This document shows, in pieces, positions 8,451 through 16,767 of a stretch of DNA of 35,032 bases. The DNA is from Prochlorococcus sp. AG-315-I14 (lineage in GTDB: Bacteria; Cyanobacteriota; Cyanobacteriia; PCC-6307; Cyanobiaceae): assembly GCA_003283665.1 (NCBI GenBank), contig QBWF01000008.1, forward strand, positions 1 through 35,032, written 5' to 3'. A program made the translations under genes and the position numbers. The notes below the pieces were generated by a model. It worked only from the letters and a program-made list of their open reading frames with translations, had not been told where the DNA came from and did no database searches. Positions within the stretch are counted from its first letter, which is position 1; every line of letters begins with the position of its first letter.

Positions 8451-10241
8451 ATGCATAAGAAATCCCCCCCATCAGAAAAAGCACTGAATAGACTCTTGAA
8501 AAATCTTAAGAGTCAAAAGCGTCTAATTTATACTGCCATTACTTGTTCAATATTAAATAAACTTTTTGATCTGGCTCCACCAGTTTTAATAGGTATTTCA
8601 GTAGATGTTGTTGTAAGACAAGAAAGTTCTTGGCTTGGATCTATTGGTTTCAAAACAGTTCCAGATCAACTTATTGCTCTTGCCTTTATATCTTTTTTGA
8701 TCTGGACTGCTGAATCATTCTTTGAATATTTATATGGAATATTGTGGAGAAATTTAGCCCAAAAGACACAGCACTTCTTAAGAATCAAAGCATATGATCA
8801 TCTGCAAAAATTAGAAATGACATTCTTTGAGTCAGACAATACAGGAAGACTAATGGCTGTATTAAATGATGATATCAATCAACTAGAAAGGTTCCTAGAC
8901 GAAGGCGCCAATAAAATTATTCAGTTATTAATTACTGTTTTCATTGTAGGAGGTGCAATGCTTTTTTTAGCTCCAAGTGTTGCCTTGTTAGCTTTCCTGC
9001 CTATTCCATTAATACTTTGGGGTTCCATTAGATTTCAGGAAAATTTAGCCCCTCGTTACCGTGAAGTCAGACAAAAAGCAGGAGATCTCGCAGCAAGACT
9101 AAATAATAATCTCAGTGGAATGCTTACCATTAAAAGTTTCGCAACAGAAGAATGGGAGCTTGAAAGGTTAAAGATTGATAGTAATTCCTATCAAAATAGT
9201 AATAGAAAAGCAATTAAACTTTCAGCTGCTTTTATACCCCTAATACGTTTTGCGATTCTATTTGCATTTTTAGCAATATTGATATCCGGAGGGCTACAAA
9301 CATGGAAAGGATATATACCTGTTGGAACTTATAGTTTTCTAGTCTTTATAACTCAAAGGCTTCTTTGGCCACTTACAACTTTAGGTCATATTCTTGATGA
9401 TTACCAAAGATCAATGGCATCTACGAATAGAGTCTTAGACCTTATAGATACGCCTATTAGAATTAAAACTGGTAAAGTAAAACTTGATCCCAGTCAAATA
9501 GAAGGCAATATAACTTTTAAAAATATTAATTTTGCCTATGAAGATCGTCCTCCGATATTAGAGAACTTCAGTTTAAGCATTAAAGCAGGTAAAAAGATTG
9601 GCATAGTAGGGACAACAGGTTCAGGGAAAAGTACTTTAGTAAAACTTCTATTAAGGTTATACGAGATAAATAAAGGGATAATAGAAATCGATGAAAACTC
9701 TATCGACTCTCTAGATTTAAATAGCTTACGTCGTTGTATTGCATTAGTAAGTCAAGAAACCTACTTATTCCATGGCACAATTGAAGAAAATATTGCCTAT
9801 GGCTCAGGTAACATTGATAAGAACAAAGTAATAAATGCTGCGGAGATAGCAGAAGCAACTGAATTCATAAGTCAATTACCTCAAGGATTACAAACTATCG
9901 TAGGAGAGCGAGGACAAAAGTTATCTGGAGGACAGAGACAACGAGTAGCGATTGCAAGAGCAATATTAAAGAATTCTCCAATATTAATACTAGATGAAGC
10001 GACTGCATCTGTAGACAATGAAACAGAGGCCGCCATTCAAAGATCCCTAAAGAAAATAACTAAAAATTGTACAACTATTGTTATAGCTCATAGACTTAGC
10101 ACAGTAAGGGATGCTGATGAAATATTAGTTTTAGAGAAAGGAAAAATAATAGAAAGAGGAACACATTCTACACTATTAAAAAATAAAGGTTTCTATTATT
10201 ATCTCTGGAAAATTCAAGCAGGAGTGAACATCAATAGCTGA
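8451..10241 (+). CDS. ABC exporter, fused membrane and ATPase domains (MsbA-like)
   Basis: A 596-residue half-transporter that would work as a homodimer in the membrane. The first 330 or so residues hold about six hydrophobic segments typical of type IV (B-family) exporters, including the conserved FFESDNTGRLMAVLNDD coupling region. The ATPase follows with Walker A GTTGSGKST near residue 387, a Q-loop (LVSQETYLF), the signature LSGGQRQRVAIARA near 490, Walker B ILILDEATASVD near 512 and the H-loop IVIAHRLS near 545. The substrate cannot be told. Lipids, peptides and drugs are all exported by relatives. Its stop lies one base from the stop of the convergent CyanoP gene. Confidence 0.9.
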   Translation: MHKKSPPSEKALNRLLKNLKSQKRLIYTAITCSILNKLFDLAPPVLIGISVDVVVRQESSWLGSIGFKTVPDQLIALAFISFLIWTAESFFEYLYGILWRNLAQKTQHFLRIKAYDHLQKLEMTFFESDNTGRLMAVLNDDINQLERFLDEGANKIIQLLITVFIVGGAMLFLAPSVALLAFLPIPLILWGSIRFQENLAPRYREVRQKAGDLAARLNNNLSGMLTIKSFATEEWELERLKIDSNSYQNSNRKAIKLSAAFIPLIRFAILFAFLAILISGGLQTWKGYIPVGTYSFLVFITQRLLWPLTTLGHILDDYQRSMASTNRVLDLIDTPIRIKTGKVKLDPSQIEGNITFKNINFAYEDRPPILENFSLSIKAGKKIGIVGTTGSGKSTLVKLLLRLYEINKGIIEIDENSIDSLDLNSLRRCIALVSQETYLFHGTIEENIAYGSGNIDKNKVINAAEIAEATEFISQLPQGLQTIVGERGQKLSGGQRQRVAIARAILKNSPILILDEATASVDNETEAAIQRSLKKITKNCTTIVIAHRLSTVRDADEILVLEKGKIIERGTHSTLLKNKGFYYYLWKIQAGVNINS

Positions 10242-10242
10242 T

Positions 10243-10788
10243 TCAGATAAAGAATGTGAAAGAACTTAAAACTCTTTTATAGATATCTTGCATTTTAGTC
10301 CAACGTTGCTCACTTGAACTGGCTGCCAAAGTATATAAATAACCTCTATCTATTACGACTGTTGCTATTTCATGCCTACTATTATCTTCCAAATTCACAC
10401 TATATTCAAGATCAAAAAATTTATGTCCACTCATCTCTCTTTCTTGTGCCTCAATTAATTTAATAGAAGCTTTATTATCATTATTGCCGAATAATCTTTC
10501 TCCAACAGCATTTGCTCCACCTAAATCATCTAAATCAACTTCATTTTCTATTTTAGAAATTACAAGACTGAGCGTTTCATCTGAATTAATTAAGTCATGA
10601 AAAAGCACCTCTGGCCCGCTCTTCACAGCCACTCTTGTCCATCCTGTAGGAAAAAGAAACCCATATCCTCCATCTTGGCTCTTGAAGGGCTCCAAACCTG
10701 ACGCAACACCAGTTGAGCAAGCCCCAAGCATAAGGACAAGAGCTAATGCTAAAAAAGATTTAAAGGACTTACGCAGTAATTTGACCAT
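10243..10788 (-). CDS. CyanoP, PsbP-family lipoprotein of photosystem II
   Basis: A 181-residue protein beginning with a basic stretch, a hydrophobic core (FLALALVLML) and a good lipobox LGAC at about residues 21-24, so it should be lipid-anchored, probably on the lumenal side of the thylakoid. The mature part has the PsbP fold signature: YGFLFPTGW near residue 43, VLFHDLI, then LEYSVN and a late TKMQDIYKRVLSSF segment. CyanoP is a low-abundance photosystem II assembly or stability factor in cyanobacteria, related to plant PsbP. It faces the upstream exporter gene tail to tail and is divergent from recR. Confidence 0.88.
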   Translation of the reverse strand: MVKLLRKSFKSFLALALVLMLGACSTGVASGLEPFKSQDGGYGFLFPTGWTRVAVKSGPEVLFHDLINSDETLSLVISKIENEVDLDDLGGANAVGERLFGNNDNKASIKLIEAQEREMSGHKFFDLEYSVNLEDNSRHEIATVVIDRGYLYTLAASSSEQRWTKMQDIYKRVLSSFTFFI

Positions 10789-10816
10789 AAAAAAGGCTGT
10801 TTCATCTATATTTTGA

Positions 10817-10822
10817 ATTATA
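10817..10822 (-). promoter_or_regulatory. Probable -10 box for the CyanoP gene
   Basis: On the minus strand the sequence reads TATAAT, a perfect consensus -10, about 29 bases upstream of the ATG at 10788. No good -35 hexamer is seen at the usual distance, which is common in Prochlorococcus promoters. The predicted leader is about 20 bases. Confidence 0.4.
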
Positions 10823-10907
10823 TCTAACGCAACCGACGAAATTCTTCTTTAAATTATCGTTAATAAGATAAAACTCTGCCTACATTCAATTTAATTGCAA
10901 CGGTCCA

Positions 10908-11507
10908 CTGAGCGGCTTCACAAAACCATTATCAAAGTTGATTGACCAATTTGAGCAATTACCTGGCATTGGACCAAGAACTGCTCAAAGATTAGCTTTG
11001 CATCTTTTGCGTCAACCTGAGGTGAAAATCAAGCTTTTTGCAGATGCTTTAATAAATGCAAAAAACAAAGTTGGTCAATGCAAGAAATGCTTCCACTTAA
11101 CATCTGATGATGAATGTGAAATTTGTTTGGACACAAATAGAGAACGAGAACTAATTTGTGTCGTCGCAGATTCCAGAGATCTTTTAGCTTTAGAAAGGAC
11201 TCGTGAATATAAAGGTATTTATCATGTTATCGGAGGGTTAATCTCACCTATGGATGGCATAAGTCCAGACATGCTTCAAATATCTAGTCTTATTAAAAGA
11301 GTTGATAAGGAAAATACAAAAGAAGTCATACTGGCACTAACTCCAAGCATTGAAGGAGATACCACTAGCCTCTACGTTGGGAAACTATTAAAACCCTTTG
11401 TAAAAGTTACACGTATTGCTTATGGACTACCAGTTGGAAGTGAGTTGGAATATGCGGATGAGGTAACTCTTACCCGAGCACTAGAAGGGCGAAGAGATTT
11501 AGATTGA
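10908..11507 (+). CDS. recR: RecR recombination mediator protein, start uncertain
   Basis: RecR works with RecO (and RecF) to load RecA on single-stranded gaps. Visible features are a helix-hairpin-helix [17 protein letters not shown], a four-cysteine zinc finger ([16 protein letters not shown]), a Toprim domain starting [14 protein letters not shown], and the closing [15 protein letters not shown]. The first ordinary start in frame is TTG at 10938, which would begin at MIDQFE. Just upstream, in the same frame, lies [10 protein letters not shown], which matches the family's conserved N-terminus (TRPLxxLI in other cyanobacteria). The only start-like codon placed for that is CTG at 10908. I give the longer form (199 residues) but cannot settle it. 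The stop overlaps the lipA start in a TTGA. Confidence 0.88.
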   Translation: MSGFTKPLSKLIDQFEQLPGIGPRTAQRLALHLLRQPEVKIKLFADALINAKNKVGQCKKCFHLTSDDECEICLDTNRERELICVVADSRDLLALERTREYKGIYHVIGGLISPMDGISPDMLQISSLIKRVDKENTKEVILALTPSIEGDTTSLYVGKLLKPFVKVTRIAYGLPVGSELEYADEVTLTRALEGRRDLD

Positions 11508-12445
11508 AAAAACAAACGCAAATGACTACTAACATAAGAAAAACGTCTAAGTATAGTAACTTCTTTCCAGAAGAACGTTTGCCTAATTGGATTAAACCAT
11601 CTATAGGTAAAGCCTCAGAATTGGAGAAAGTTCAAAAACTTATAAAAGAAAACAGATTACACACCATCTGTGAAGAGGGAAGGTGCCCCAACAGAGGTGA
11701 ATGTTATGCAGCTGGAACTGCTACGTTCTTACTAGGAGGATCAATTTGCACAAGAAGCTGTGCATTTTGCCAAGTAGAGAAAGGGAAATCACCTGAAAAA
11801 ATAAACACCTTTGAAGCAGAACGAATAGCAAAAACAGTTCAAACATTAAATCTTAAATATGTTGTACTAACTGCTGTCGCAAGAGATGACCTACCCGATC
11901 ATGGTGCAAGTTTATTCACTAATACAATGGATGCTATTAGATCATTAAATCCAGAAATTGCTATAGAAGTCTTAACGCCAGATTTATGGGGTGGACATAA
12001 CAAAGATAACTACAATAAACAGAAAGAGCGGTTGCAAATGATTCTCTATGCTAATCCAGTATGTTTTAACCACAATCTTGAAACGGTTAGAAGACTTCAA
12101 AGGGAAGTCAGAAAAGGGGCAACTTACCAACACTCACTTAGTCTTCTTAAATCTGCTAGAGAAATTTCTCCTAATATTCCAACAAAATCGGGACTAATGC
12201 TTGGACTAGGAGAGGAATTTCATGAAATAGTTCAAACTCTTAAAGATCTTAGACAAGTTGATTGTCAATATCTAACTATTGGTCAATATTTACGTCCTTC
12301 TCTTGATCATATCCCAGTCTCTCGATATTGGCCGCCTGAAAAATTTGATGAATTTGCAAGAATAGCAACAGAATTAGGATTCAAAAAAGTAAGCAGTGGT
12401 CCACTAGTAAGAAGTAGCTATCACGCTAGTGATTCTCTAAAGTGA
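11504..12445 (+). CDS. lipA: Lipoyl synthase LipA
   Basis: A radical SAM enzyme that inserts two sulfurs into octanoylated lipoyl domains of pyruvate dehydrogenase and the glycine cleavage H protein. It has the auxiliary cluster motif [12 protein letters not shown], the radical SAM motif CTRSCAFC, and the C-terminal serine ligand motif [11 protein letters not shown]. The listed start is TTG 11504, overlapping the recR stop as TTGA. An ATG at 11522 is a close alternative and would lose only six residues (MKKQTQ). At about 307-313 residues it has normal length. It is likely co-transcribed with recR and converges on the minus-strand cluster ending at 12460. Confidence 0.94.
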   Translation: MKKQTQMTTNIRKTSKYSNFFPEERLPNWIKPSIGKASELEKVQKLIKENRLHTICEEGRCPNRGECYAAGTATFLLGGSICTRSCAFCQVEKGKSPEKINTFEAERIAKTVQTLNLKYVVLTAVARDDLPDHGASLFTNTMDAIRSLNPEIAIEVLTPDLWGGHNKDNYNKQKERLQMILYANPVCFNHNLETVRRLQREVRKGATYQHSLSLLKSAREISPNIPTKSGLMLGLGEEFHEIVQTLKDLRQVDCQYLTIGQYLRPSLDHIPVSRYWPPEKFDEFARIATELGFKKVSSGPLVRSSYHASDSLK

Positions 12446-12459
12446 AAACTATAAAATAC

Positions 12460-12966
12460 TTATAATTGAGCTGACCAACGCCGGTAACTTCTATCAAAGA
12501 CCTCTTCACAATTACCAACCATAAAAGCACCAGCTCCTCCCCATACAATCCTTAATGGCCAATCGAAAGGCGAAGATCCCACATCGCGGACAGTTTTAAA
12601 TCCACGCCTACGGAAATAACGTTGTAATCGTTTATGTTGATTATTTTCATCATAGATTGCCAATAGTCTCGCACTTTTACAAGGAGTTTCTTCTAAGGCC
12701 CAAGCCATAGTAGCAGCCCATATCAAATCACCTACCCTAGAATCTGCATCTTTTCTAGCTTTCATAACATCAAGCTGAAGACCTTTTGTATTTTGATACG
12801 CCCACCCTTTCATTTCACCCCACAATTGAATTGTTTCATGACTTTTGATTTCAGCAACAACGACCCTAAATGACCATAGATTAATTGGTCTACGAACTTG
12901 TATTCTAAGCATAAGCCCTCTACTGGATGCTTCTTTTTCTAATTCGGCTAAATCTACTCTTGTCAC
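12460..12966 (-). CDS. Conserved cyanobacterial protein of unknown function, possibly GNAT-like
   Basis: A protein of about 168 residues with no transmembrane segment. The middle part (LIWAATMAWALEETPCKSARLL, given here in pieces: WAATMAWALEETPCKSARLL) leads to AIYDENNQHKRLQRYFRRRGFK and IVWGGAGAFM. The layout of a helix, a strand, then 'xxLxRYFRRRGF' resembles the second half of GNAT acetyltransferases, where the ending marks the acyl-CoA site. I infer this only from the pattern and do not recognise a named family. The GTG at 12966 overlaps the trhO stop as GTGA, which suggests translational coupling. A TTG at 12978 in the same frame would add four residues. It is the last gene of the lysA-to-trhO run. 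Confidence 0.75.
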   Translation of the reverse strand: MTRVDLAELEKEASSRGLMLRIQVRRPINLWSFRVVVAEIKSHETIQLWGEMKGWAYQNTKGLQLDVMKARKDADSRVGDLIWAATMAWALEETPCKSARLLAIYDENNQHKRLQRYFRRRGFKTVRDVGSSPFDWPLRIVWGGAGAFMVGNCEEVFDRSYRRWSAQL

Positions 12967-13922
12967 GAAGATGGCCAAATCGAATTATCAGGTAGACATA
13001 TCATCATATCGTCTATTTGACGTTGTCTTTCCGCAAATCTAGCCCTATCAGAATCTGTAAATTTATTGATACACCCTTCACATTGTAAACCTTTAATGTA
13101 TGTTGACTTCTTTAAGTCCTCAGGGGAGACAGGCAAACCACAGGCATGACACATCCGATGGGTGCCTGGTAACAACTTATGATCCAAAGAAACACGCTGA
13201 TCAAAAACAAAACACTCACCATCCCATAAACTTTCCTCAGGTGGAACATCCTCAAGATATTTAAGTATTCCACCTTGAAGATGGTGAACATCTTCAAATC
13301 CTTCTTTAATCAAATAAGAAGTAGCCTTTTCACACCTTATTCCCCCAGTACAATACATCCCTATTTTTAAAGATGGCTTGTTCTGAATTAATGGTTTCAA
13401 AACCTTTTGCACCCAAGCCGGAAATTCACGGAACGAGTTGGTATGAGGATTAATAGATCCCGAGAAAGTCCCAATTTTGATTTCATATTCATTACGAGTA
13501 TCGATAACAACCGTATCTGGATCTTCTAAAAACCGATTCCAGTCAGTTGCCTTTACATAATTACCAACTGATTCAGAAGGATTAATTTGTTTTAAGCCAA
13601 GCGTAACGATTTCTTTTTTCTTGCGAGCTTTAAAGCGACGAAACGCCTGCTTTTGAGTCCAACTGTATTTAAGACTCAATTCCGATGTGTTTATAAATTG
13701 CTTCAACCTATCAATAAAGATTGAAATCCCATTTTCAGGGCCGCAAATCGTACCATTAAATCCCTCTGATGCTATTAAGATAGTTCCTTTAATTTCCTGG
13801 TCCTTAGCTAGAGTTGTCAATTGATCTTTGATAAGAAAAATATCTTGGTCCAATATTGATAGAAAGCTATAAAAAGCTGCCACTTTATATTTATTTTCTT
13901 TATTCAAAACTTCAGATTTCAT
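12963..13922 (-). CDS. trhO: tRNA uridine-34 hydroxylase TrhO (rhodanese family)
   Basis: A 319-residue protein of the YceA/TrhO family, which makes 5-hydroxyuridine at the wobble position of tRNAs using oxygen or another donor. The N-terminal alpha/beta domain (residues about 10-95, GTILIASEGFNGTICG) is followed by a rhodanese domain with VIDTRNEYEIKIGTF and the active-site loop CTGGIRCEKA near residue 190. The C-terminus carries two cysteine pairs, CHACGLPVSPED and CEGC, probably binding zinc. It starts with ATG two bases after the bioB stop and overlaps the next gene by four bases, so it is in one operon with both. Confidence 0.92.
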   Translation of the reverse strand: MKSEVLNKENKYKVAAFYSFLSILDQDIFLIKDQLTTLAKDQEIKGTILIASEGFNGTICGPENGISIFIDRLKQFINTSELSLKYSWTQKQAFRRFKARKKKEIVTLGLKQINPSESVGNYVKATDWNRFLEDPDTVVIDTRNEYEIKIGTFSGSINPHTNSFREFPAWVQKVLKPLIQNKPSLKIGMYCTGGIRCEKATSYLIKEGFEDVHHLQGGILKYLEDVPPEESLWDGECFVFDQRVSLDHKLLPGTHRMCHACGLPVSPEDLKKSTYIKGLQCEGCINKFTDSDRARFAERQRQIDDMMICLPDNSIWPSS

Positions 13923-13924
13923 AT

Positions 13925-14971
13925 TTAATTATTTGAGAGAAAGCTTGCGTGAACTCCAGCATCTGACAAAAGTTTGCGATCATCATCCACTTCTGGATTA
14001 CTCGTAGTCAATAGTGTATCTCCATAAAAAATTGAATCAGCTCCTGATTGAAGACAAAGTATCTGAGCTTCCCTACCCAATTGTTGTCTTCCAGCACTGA
14101 GTCTAATCCGACTCTCAGGCATAAGAATTCTTGCTGTCGCAACCATCCGAACCATCTCTAATGGATCGATAGAAGATAAATCTTCCATCGGAGTACCCTC
14201 TACAGCTACCAAAGCATTTATAGGAACACTCTCAGGATGCGGATCTAAATTAGCTAAAACTTTTAGTAAAGATGCTCTATCAGAGATTGATTCTCCCATT
14301 CCAATAATTCCACCACAACATATAGTAATTCCAGCCATACGAACTCTTCTCAAAGTTTCAAGTCGATCTTTATATGTTCTTGTTGAAATTATGTTGGAGT
14401 AGTGTTCAGGACTTGTATCTAGATTGTGGTTGTAAGCGGTTAAACCAGCCTCTGCCAATCTAGATGCCTGAGAATCGGTGATCATTCCTGCTGTAACGCA
14501 CGCTTCAAGACCAAGGTTCCTAACGCCTCTAATCATCTCAAGCATTGAATCAAACGCTTTCCCATCTTTTATCTCACGCCAAGCCCAACCCATACAAAAT
14601 CTATCCGCCCCAGCATCTTTTGCCGCTCGTGCTTTTTCTAGAACTGATTTAACTTGCTGCGGAGGGATCGGTTCAACTTTTGTTTCGCTATGGATAGACT
14701 GCGGACAATATGCACAATCTTCTGAACATCCTCCTGTTTTTACACTTAAAAGAGAAGCAAGTTGAACCTTATAACCAGGATTATAAGAGCGATGAACTAT
14801 TTGAGCTCTCCAGAGTAACTCCATTAGAGGCAAATCAAGTATTTTTTTTATCTCCTCTACAGACCAATCATGACGAAGATCTCCTCCTTTTCTGGAATTA
14901 AAATCTAAAAGAGAATCTTCCTTTGAAGTAACTTTATTAACTTGTTGAACATTAGGATTCATCAGTGTCAT
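13925..14971 (-). CDS. bioB: Biotin synthase BioB
   Basis: A radical SAM enzyme that converts dethiobiotin to biotin, the cofactor of acetyl-CoA carboxylase. The SAM cluster motif CSEDCAYC lies at about residues 81-88, and the [2Fe-2S] ligands are provided by later conserved cysteines and the arginine of [22 protein letters not shown] and [11 protein letters not shown] are also typical. At 348 residues it is of normal length. An ATG three codons downstream (MNPNVQ) is an alternative start. The gap of 94 bases upstream separates it from uppS and contains a small palindrome (15011-15030). The rest of the biotin pathway is not in this window. Confidence 0.95.
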   Translation of the reverse strand: MTLMNPNVQQVNKVTSKEDSLLDFNSRKGGDLRHDWSVEEIKKILDLPLMELLWRAQIVHRSYNPGYKVQLASLLSVKTGGCSEDCAYCPQSIHSETKVEPIPPQQVKSVLEKARAAKDAGADRFCMGWAWREIKDGKAFDSMLEMIRGVRNLGLEACVTAGMITDSQASRLAEAGLTAYNHNLDTSPEHYSNIISTRTYKDRLETLRRVRMAGITICCGGIIGMGESISDRASLLKVLANLDPHPESVPINALVAVEGTPMEDLSSIDPLEMVRMVATARILMPESRIRLSAGRQQLGREAQILCLQSGADSIFYGDTLLTTSNPEVDDDRKLLSDAGVHASFLSNN

Positions 14972-15010
14972 ACAGATTCTGAATATAAAAAAGTATTACG
15001 CCTGCATTAG

Positions 15011-15030
15011 TTGTAGCTTATGTTCTACAA
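15011..15030. promoter_or_regulatory. Small inverted repeat upstream of bioB
   Basis: TTGTAG (15011-15016) and CTACAA (15025-15030) form a six-base inverted repeat with an eight-base centre, 40-60 bases upstream of the bioB start. It could be an operator or a weak hairpin. Known BirA biotin operators start with a similar TTGTA half but have much wider spacing, so I do not assign it. Confidence 0.22.
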
Positions 15031-15065
15031 AAAATCAGAAAATTAATATATAAGCAATTAATTAG

Positions 15066-15836
15066 TCATACTCCACCAAATCTTCTTCTTCTTGATTGGT
15101 AGTCAAGGAGAGCCTTAGTAAGAGCAACGGCATCAAAATCAGGCCATAAAATATCTGTTACGTGGATCTCAGCGTAAGCCAATTGCCATAACAAAAAGTT
15201 GCTTATTCTTTTTTCACCACTAGTTCTAATTAGCAAGTCTGGATCCACTTCACTTGCTGTAAACAATTCAGAAGCAAAAATATTCTCATCTATCAAAGAT
15301 GGATCAAGTTCTCCTCTTACTGAGCGTTCTGCCAATTTCTGAGCGGCTAGAACAAGCTCCCTTCGGCCTCCATAGTTAGTACAAACATTAAAATGAATCC
15401 CTTTATTAGAAGATGTTGATTCAATGGCTTCAAATATTAGTGCTTTTAGTGATTCAGGAAGAGGTTCAATATCTCCAAGGAAATTAATTCGAACCTCCTC
15501 AAGTTTTAAATTTGTCAATTCACGTTGAAGGACGCTCTCGAAAAGTGTCATTAAAAAATTTACTTCTTCACTTGGCCTAGACCAATTTTCAGTTGAGAAT
15601 GCGTAAACAGTTAGAGCTCCTATTCCCCAATTACTGCATAATCTCAAAGTAGTTTTAAGAGACTCAACTCCAGCTGAATGTCCAATTGATCTCGGTAATC
15701 TCCGTGATTTGGCCCACCTCCCATTCCCATCCATAATTACAGCAATATGATCTGGCATCCGAAGAGGATCCAATTCGCAAGGAAATGGACAAACCCCTTT
15801 CGCCTTATCTGTACTTAGCACGGAAGAGTAAGTCAC
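15066..15836 (-). CDS. uppS: Isoprenyl transferase (undecaprenyl diphosphate synthase)
   Basis: A cis-prenyltransferase that adds isopentenyl units to farnesyl diphosphate. It makes the lipid carrier for peptidoglycan and surface polysaccharide. The family signature is complete: [17 protein letters not shown] near residues 34-50 with the catalytic Asp, [16 protein letters not shown] near 98, and [19 protein letters not shown] near 202 with the late [14 protein letters not shown]. The GTG start at 15836 is supported by AAGGAG eight bases upstream, inside the end of cdaA. Only two bases separate it from the cdaA stop, so the two are co-transcribed and probably coupled. At 256 residues the length is normal. 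Confidence 0.95.
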   Translation of the reverse strand: MTYSSVLSTDKAKGVCPFPCELDPLRMPDHIAVIMDGNGRWAKSRRLPRSIGHSAGVESLKTTLRLCSNWGIGALTVYAFSTENWSRPSEEVNFLMTLFESVLQRELTNLKLEEVRINFLGDIEPLPESLKALIFEAIESTSSNKGIHFNVCTNYGGRRELVLAAQKLAERSVRGELDPSLIDENIFASELFTASEVDPDLLIRTSGEKRISNFLLWQLAYAEIHVTDILWPDFDAVALTKALLDYQSRRRRFGGV

Positions 15837-15838
15837 TT

Positions 15839-16738
15839 TTAGGTCTCCTTACTGCCATTATTTTTCACAAGATTAACTCTCGCTTGGCCAACTTTTGAAT
15901 CAATCTTTGAAGATATCGATTTAGATGTCGCATTCATGTTAACTGTCTTAGGAACTGAAGAGGAAACGGTAGGGTCCACTAATTCATTAAGGAGATCAAG
16001 TAATCTACTACTCGTAATTGGTCTTTCAAGCCGACCTAGACTTGCCAATGACAAGGTACCTGATTCTTCTGATACAACCACACATATACATCGATCAAAT
16101 CTTTCAGTAATTCCTAAAGCAGCCAAATGCCTAGTTCCATAACGACTAATTCCTTGCCTTGAGAGAGGTAAAATCACACCTGCAGAAATAATACGATTAC
16201 CTTTAACTAGCACAGCTCCATCATGAAGAGGAGTATCAGCAGCGAAGAGATTTAGCAATAACTCTGTTGATAATTGGGCATCAATAGGAACTCCAGAGAA
16301 AAGAAAATCCTCTGGTCGTAAATCACTACCCAAATCAACCACGATAAGAGCACCTTTTCTATTCTGAGATAATCGTCCAGCTGCTTCAGTTAATTGAGCA
16401 AAAGTATTAGAACTTGCGCGGAATTCCTTTTGAGTGTTACCTAAGATTACAGCTAATCGTCCTGTCCCCAATAATTCCATCAATCTTCTTAATTCACCTT
16501 GCCATAAAATGGCCAAAGATAAGGAACAAGCTAATACGAGAGCGTCAACAAGTTTTGATGTGATTGGTAAATTCGCAAATCTTTGAACGAACCAAGCCAA
16601 AGAAACTAAAAAAAGATATCCTCTTAATAACCATAAAGTTCTTGGTTCTTTAACTCTTGTGAAGAGAAGAACCCCAAGACCAGAAGCAAACAATACATCT
16701 AACAGTACGCGCAAATTTATAAACCACCAAAAATTCAC
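15839..16738 (-). CDS. cdaA: Diadenylate cyclase CdaA (c-di-AMP synthase)
   Basis: A membrane-bound enzyme that joins two ATP molecules into cyclic di-AMP, a second messenger for osmotic, potassium and cell-wall control. About three hydrophobic segments fill the first 90 residues ([15 protein letters not shown] onward), followed by the DAC domain. Its DGA motif is in [12 protein letters not shown] near residue 172 and the second motif in [12 protein letters not shown] near 204. Here the classic RHR reads RHL, which may be normal for this lineage but which I could not check. [12 protein letters not shown] is also typical. The GTG start at 16738 has AGGA directly against it. It lies 29 bases after lysA and 2 bases before uppS. 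No CdaR-like regulator is nearby. Confidence 0.9.
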   Translation of the reverse strand: MNFWWFINLRVLLDVLFASGLGVLLFTRVKEPRTLWLLRGYLFLVSLAWFVQRFANLPITSKLVDALVLACSLSLAILWQGELRRLMELLGTGRLAVILGNTQKEFRASSNTFAQLTEAAGRLSQNRKGALIVVDLGSDLRPEDFLFSGVPIDAQLSTELLLNLFAADTPLHDGAVLVKGNRIISAGVILPLSRQGISRYGTRHLAALGITERFDRCICVVVSEESGTLSLASLGRLERPITSSRLLDLLNELVDPTVSSSVPKTVNMNATSKSISSKIDSKVGQARVNLVKNNGSKET

Positions 16739-16767
16739 TCCTATTCCCCAACCTATTTTTAACTTAC

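Noticed and set aside
15040..15066. AATTAAT...ATTAATT after uppS as a terminator
   Set aside because: The stem is made only of A and T and would be very weak. AT-rich gaps often show such pairings.
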